64,000 nucleotides of DNA, from contig NZ_SOFE01000011.1 of the NCBI RefSeq assembly GCF_004402405.1, forward strand, positions 186,001 to 250,000. Direction: 5' to 3'. Positions 60,663-64,000 of the stretch are shown piece after piece. How positions within the stretch are numbered: position 1 is the stretch's first letter; every line of letters begins with the position of its first letter. The notes below the pieces were generated by a model, which saw nothing but the letters and a program-made list of their open reading frames with translations, did no database searches and was not told the origin of the DNA. The DNA is from Cryobacterium levicorallinum (GTDB lineage Bacteria; Actinomycetota; Actinomycetes; Actinomycetales; Microbacteriaceae). Both the position numbers and the translations under genes were made by a program.

Positions 60663-61708
60663 TGGATCTCGTGCGCAAACTCCGCGGCACCAACAACGAA
60701 GGCGTCCTCGCCCTGGTGCTCCTCGGGCTCATTGTGGCGATGTCGATCGCCAACCCCACATTCTTTACCCTGAACACCGGGTTCTCCATCTTGAGAAGCT
60801 CCATCGTTCCAGTGATCTTTGCCCTCGGCGTTCTGATCGTGGTGATTACCGGCGGCATCGATGTGTCCTTCGCCGCGATCGCCATCTTTGCCGGCTACTC
60901 CACGGTGACGTTCTGTCTGAGCGCCGGCTTCGACCCGGGTTTGCCCGGCATCTTCCTCATCGCCATTGCGGTGGGAGCGGCACTGGGGCTCATCAACGGC
61001 GTGGTCATTGCCCGGTTCAACCTGCCCACGCTGATTGTGACCCTCGGCACCCAGGGGATCTTCTTCGGCGCGATGTACACCTACGTGGGAGCCACCTACT
61101 ACGCCGACCTGCCCAAATCGATGGCCGACCTCGCCACCAGCAACCTGTTCGACATCACCACCGACATTGGGCGGGCCTACCTGCACGTGCTGGTTGTTCC
61201 CGTTCTGGTGCTGTGCTTGGCCGTGGGGTGGATGTTGAAGCGCACCATGTTCGGGCGTTCCCTCTATGCCATCGGCGGCGACATTGAAGCTGCCCGCCGC
61301 GCCGGGTTTCAGGTGAAGCGCACACAGATCTCGGTGTACATGCTCGTCGGTGCACTCGCCGCGATCGCGGGTGTCATTCATATTGTGCTGAGTCGCAGCG
61401 CCAATCCCCGTGACCTGGTGGGTGGAGAACTCGACATCATCGCCGCCGTGATTCTCGGTGGTGCAGCCATCTTCGGTGGTCGCGGTTCGGTGACCGGCAC
61501 CGTGCTCGGGGTTCTCCTCGTGCAGGTGATCAAGAACAGCCTGCTGCTCGTGGGCGTGCCGAGCGCCTGGCTGCGCACCGCCGTAGGCGTGTTGCTCGTC
61601 GTGGGTGTGGGTATCCAGGCCATTGCCGCGAGACGGGACGCCCGACGCATGCGCGTGATTCAGGACCTCGACACGGAGCAGAAGACAGAGCAGGAGATGG
61701 CCTCATGA
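60662..61708 (+). CDS. Sugar ABC transporter permease 1
   Basis: 348 residues, start ATG at 60662 overlapping the ATPase stop (TAATG). BPD_transp_2 family with eight to ten helices; typical motifs are VVITGGIDVSF and GRSLYAIGGDIEAARRAG (the EAA-like contact with the ATPase). The end overlaps the second permease by 4 bases. Confidence 0.93.
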   Translation: MDLVRKLRGTNNEGVLALVLLGLIVAMSIANPTFFTLNTGFSILRSSIVPVIFALGVLIVVITGGIDVSFAAIAIFAGYSTVTFCLSAGFDPGLPGIFLIAIAVGAALGLINGVVIARFNLPTLIVTLGTQGIFFGAMYTYVGATYYADLPKSMADLATSNLFDITTDIGRAYLHVLVVPVLVLCLAVGWMLKRTMFGRSLYAIGGDIEAARRAGFQVKRTQISVYMLVGALAAIAGVIHIVLSRSANPRDLVGGELDIIAAVILGGAAIFGGRGSVTGTVLGVLLVQVIKNSLLLVGVPSAWLRTAVGVLLVVGVGIQAIAARRDARRMRVIQDLDTEQKTEQEMAS

Positions 61709-62841
61709 CGCCGACAACAGACAAGCGCGCCAGGGCATCCGCTCCGAACCCCCCGCCGCTGCGCAACCTCAATGATCAGCTGGGGCGCTTCACGAGACGC
61801 CTCGTGCGCCCCGGCGGCGCTCAACGGGGAGCCGGCCGCATGGTGGCGGCGCTCCTGCTCGCCATGGCCCTCTTCACGTTTCTGAACCCGCGGGTGTTTT
61901 TGAGCCCGATCAACCTGCAGAACATTGCCGTTGCCGCTCCCGAAATTGGCATCATTGCCATCGCGATGATGCTGGTGATGCTCACCGGCGGTATTGACTT
62001 GTCTCTCGTGGCCATTGCCAACTTCTCAGCCATCACCATCTCGACCCTGCATACGGCCATTGCCGCCACGAACCCGGATCTGGCGAACAGCCTCGGGTTT
62101 CTGATTGTGCTGGCCGGGATCGTGGCGGGGATGCTCGGGGGAGCCTTTAACGGATTCCTGGTGAGCGTGGTGGGGATTACGCCCATTCTGGCCACGTTGG
62201 CCACCATGCAGATCTACAACGGGATCGCGATCGTGTGGACCGGCGGGTCGACCCTCTACGGGGCGCCGACGGTGCTGGGCGCCATCGGTCAAGCCGCGCT
62301 CGCCAACGTTCCGGTGCTGTTCATCATTTTCGTGATCACGGCCATTCTGGTGGCGGTGCTCGTGAACCGCACGGCGCTGGGTCGCATGATTCAGCTGGAG
62401 GGCGCCAACCCCGTGGCAGCGCGCTACTCGGCCATCCCGACGCGCGCCGTGCTCATGAAGACCTACACCGTGGGCGGCATGCTCGCGGGCCTGGCTGGTG
62501 TGCTGTTTCTGGCGCGCAACCCCACCGCATCCGCTGATTACGGCTCGTCGTACGTTCTGCTGGTGATTGTGATCGCGGTGCTCGGAGGTACGAATCCCAC
62601 CGGCGGCTTTGCCTCGGTTTTCGGCGTTGTGCTGGCCACCCTCACCCTGCAGGTGGTGTCGAGCGGATTCACCGCCATTCGACTCTCGTCGTATGAGTAC
62701 GCCATCGCCCAGGGTGTGATCCTCATTGCGGTCATGATTCTTGACTCGGTTATGTCAACGCGAACGAGACGACCCCACAAGACCATCCCTCCGACTGGTG
62801 TTGCGACGCCGACGTCTGACACTTCCCTGATACGAACCTGA
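61705..62841 (+). CDS. Sugar ABC transporter permease 2
   Basis: 378 residues. Same family as permease 1, with MLTGGIDLSLVAIANFSA and GTNPTGGFASVFGVVLATL. A variable N-terminal cytoplasmic part and a Thr-rich tail. Two different permeases imply a heterodimeric channel, common in rhamnose/AI-2-type systems. Ends 23 bases before the kinase gene. Confidence 0.93.
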   Translation: MTPTTDKRARASAPNPPPLRNLNDQLGRFTRRLVRPGGAQRGAGRMVAALLLAMALFTFLNPRVFLSPINLQNIAVAAPEIGIIAIAMMLVMLTGGIDLSLVAIANFSAITISTLHTAIAATNPDLANSLGFLIVLAGIVAGMLGGAFNGFLVSVVGITPILATLATMQIYNGIAIVWTGGSTLYGAPTVLGAIGQAALANVPVLFIIFVITAILVAVLVNRTALGRMIQLEGANPVAARYSAIPTRAVLMKTYTVGGMLAGLAGVLFLARNPTASADYGSSYVLLVIVIAVLGGTNPTGGFASVFGVVLATLTLQVVSSGFTAIRLSSYEYAIAQGVILIAVMILDSVMSTRTRRPHKTIPPTGVATPTSDTSLIRT

Positions 62842-62864
62842 GCTGGAAAAGGACCAAGATACGC

Positions 62865-63866
62865 ATGAAAAAGATAATCAATGAGCCGAGCGCCTTCGTG
62901 GACGAGTTCGTCGAGGGCATCCTGCTGGCTCACCCCCGCCTTCTCAAAACCCCGGGAGAAGACCGACGCGTGCTGGTGCGAGCGGATGCGCCCGTCGCCG
63001 GCAAGGTAGGCATCGTCACGGGTGGCGGTTCCGGACACCTTCCCCTCTTCAAGGGCTACGTGGGCCGCGGCCTGTGTGACGGCGTGGCGATTGGAAACGT
63101 GTTCTCGTCACCCTCGTCCGCTCAGGTGCTCGAAGCGACCAAAGCCGTGAGCGGCGGGGCTGGAGTGCTCTACCTCTACGGCAACTACGGCGGCGACGTG
63201 TTCAACTTCGACCTCGCAACCGACATGGCGGAACTGGAAGGAATCGCCACGCTCACCGCGGTGGGCCGTGACGACGTGGCGAGCCAGCCCAAGGAACGCG
63301 CGGCAGACCGCCGCGGCGTGGCCGGGATCATGTTCGCCTTCAAGGCCGCCGGCGCTGCTGCCGAGCGGGGAGATTCCCTCGAGCAGGTTGCGGCGGTGGC
63401 GGAAGACATCATCAACAACACCGCCACCATGGGCATTGGCCTGTCGCCGACGATTCTGCCCACCACGGGCAAGGCGAGCTTCGACCTCGATGACGGTGAG
63501 ATGGAGGTGGGCATCGGCATCCACGGGGAACCCGGTTTTCATCGTGGAGCCGTGGAAACAGCCGACCGAATCGCGGAAACCCTGATGGAACGCCTCGTTG
63601 CCGACCTTGGAATTACCGCGGGCGCCCGCGTGGCCGTGCTCGTGAACGGCATGGGAGCGACACCGCTCGAGGAGCTGTACCTGCTCTTTCGCCGCGTGCA
63701 CCAGCTGCTCACCGAGCAGGGAATCACCATCGACAAGAACTACATCGGTGAATATGCCACAAGCCTGGAAATGTCCGGAGCCTCCATCTCGCTGCTCGCG
63801 CTGAACGACGAGCGCCTCGCGCTGCTCAACGCGCCAGCGGAATCCCCATTCTTCAAGGAAGCGTGA
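62865..63866 (+). CDS. dhaK: DhaK-type dihydroxyacetone/erythrulose kinase subunit
   Basis: 333 residues. The Dak1 domain has GGGSGHLPLFKGYVG, GNVFSSPS, YGNYGGDV and the substrate-binding His220 in GIHGEPG; a hemiaminal between that His and the substrate carbonyl is known in the family. The next gene starts the DhaL half. Phosphate donor (ATP or PTS) cannot be decided, as no DhaM is visible. In ABC-transporter loci such kinases often act on L- or D-erythrulose or related tetroses rather than dihydroxyacetone; this is inference from the context. Confidence 0.9.
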   Translation: MKKIINEPSAFVDEFVEGILLAHPRLLKTPGEDRRVLVRADAPVAGKVGIVTGGGSGHLPLFKGYVGRGLCDGVAIGNVFSSPSSAQVLEATKAVSGGAGVLYLYGNYGGDVFNFDLATDMAELEGIATLTAVGRDDVASQPKERAADRRGVAGIMFAFKAAGAAAERGDSLEQVAAVAEDIINNTATMGIGLSPTILPTTGKASFDLDDGEMEVGIGIHGEPGFHRGAVETADRIAETLMERLVADLGITAGARVAVLVNGMGATPLEELYLLFRRVHQLLTEQGITIDKNYIGEYATSLEMSGASISLLALNDERLALLNAPAESPFFKEA

Positions 63867-63871
63867 CACCC

Positions 63872-64000
63872 ATGAACGGAAACGACCTCAGTACCGCAAT
63901 TCGCAATTGCCTCGGGGAGTTCACCAGTTATTCGGACGAACTCGGCGAGCTTGACCGTGCCCTCGGCGATGGTGACCTCGGTATCACCGTGTCGCTCGGA
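63872..64000 (+). CDS. dhaL: DhaL-type kinase subunit, N-terminal part (cut by window edge)
   Basis: 43 codons from ATG at 63872 are visible: FTSYSDELGELDRALGDGD and LGITVSLG. The conserved Asp residues of LDRALGDGDLG bind Mg-ADP in DhaL. Start is 5 bases after the dhaK stop. Donates the nucleotide-binding half to the kinase. Confidence 0.85.
   Translation, partial: MNGNDLSTAIRNCLGEFTSYSDELGELDRALGDGDLGITVSLG

Overview
The window is chromosomal DNA from a high-GC actinobacterium, most likely of the family Microbacteriaceae (Cryobacterium/Leifsonia-like). This rests on the GC-rich coding bias, a complete menaquinone pathway, the mycobacterial-type tiny ribosomal protein bS22, a DUF7882-like protein, SipW-type secretion, and many copies of the heptamer CGGATGC/GCATCCG. 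The genus is inference; no 16S rRNA is present.

Layout. 1-2.3 kb: a SipW-type signal peptidase operon with two TasA-like secreted substrates and an LAXTG-anchored surface protein. 2.6-5.4 kb: a truncated P-loop regulator abutting an IS21-family element that has lost its istB end and has a -1 frame break in istA. 5.5-5.7 kb: tRNA-Met and tRNA-Thr. 5.9-10.7 kb: a GH13 alpha-glucosidase, a small alarmone synthetase, an M23 peptidase, an inositol-phosphatase-like enzyme and tRNA-Tyr. 10.8-16.7 kb: a five-gene MacAB-like ABC export operon with two adaptors and a lipoprotein. 16.9-19 kb: yajQ and a ferredoxin-NADP reductase. 19-30.7 kb: the menaquinone locus (polyprenyl synthase, menG, menF, menD, menA, menE, menB, and menC), interrupted by a primary-like sigma factor with a coupled 15-codon leader peptide and a DUF7882-like pair. 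30.7-35.5 kb: cytochrome c maturation (ccsB, resB, ccdA, resA) and a histidine phosphatase.

35.7-48.2 kb is mostly housekeeping: an archaeal-type AspRS, a Dabb protein, a glutaredoxin-like protein, a subtilase with Ig-like repeats, bS22, an ArsR regulator, KtrB/KtrA potassium uptake with a remnant of a second ktrB between them, a ParA/MinD-like ATPase, proC, a CDF transporter, tadA and upp. At 48.4 kb a leaderless short ORF ending in a Cys-rich tail precedes a winged-helix regulator and looks like a cysteine-responsive attenuator. Then come a MarR regulator, an SDR and an FeS-type photolyase.

52.6-56.8 kb is a zone of decay: a frameshifted HTH gene, a MetPS-type NSS transporter with its 53-residue subunit, and a degenerate IS256 copy that has lost the first catalytic Asp. 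56.9 kb to the end is a divergently regulated sugar or polyol operon: a DeoR repressor facing a binding protein, a double ABC ATPase, two permeases, and a DhaK/DhaL-type triose or tetrose kinase cut by the window edge.

Functional links: menaquinone synthesis plus cytochrome c assembly supply the respiratory chain. The alarmone synthetase, sigma factor and possible cysteine attenuator suggest nutrient-stress control. Several pseudogenes and IS remnants show recent local rearrangement.
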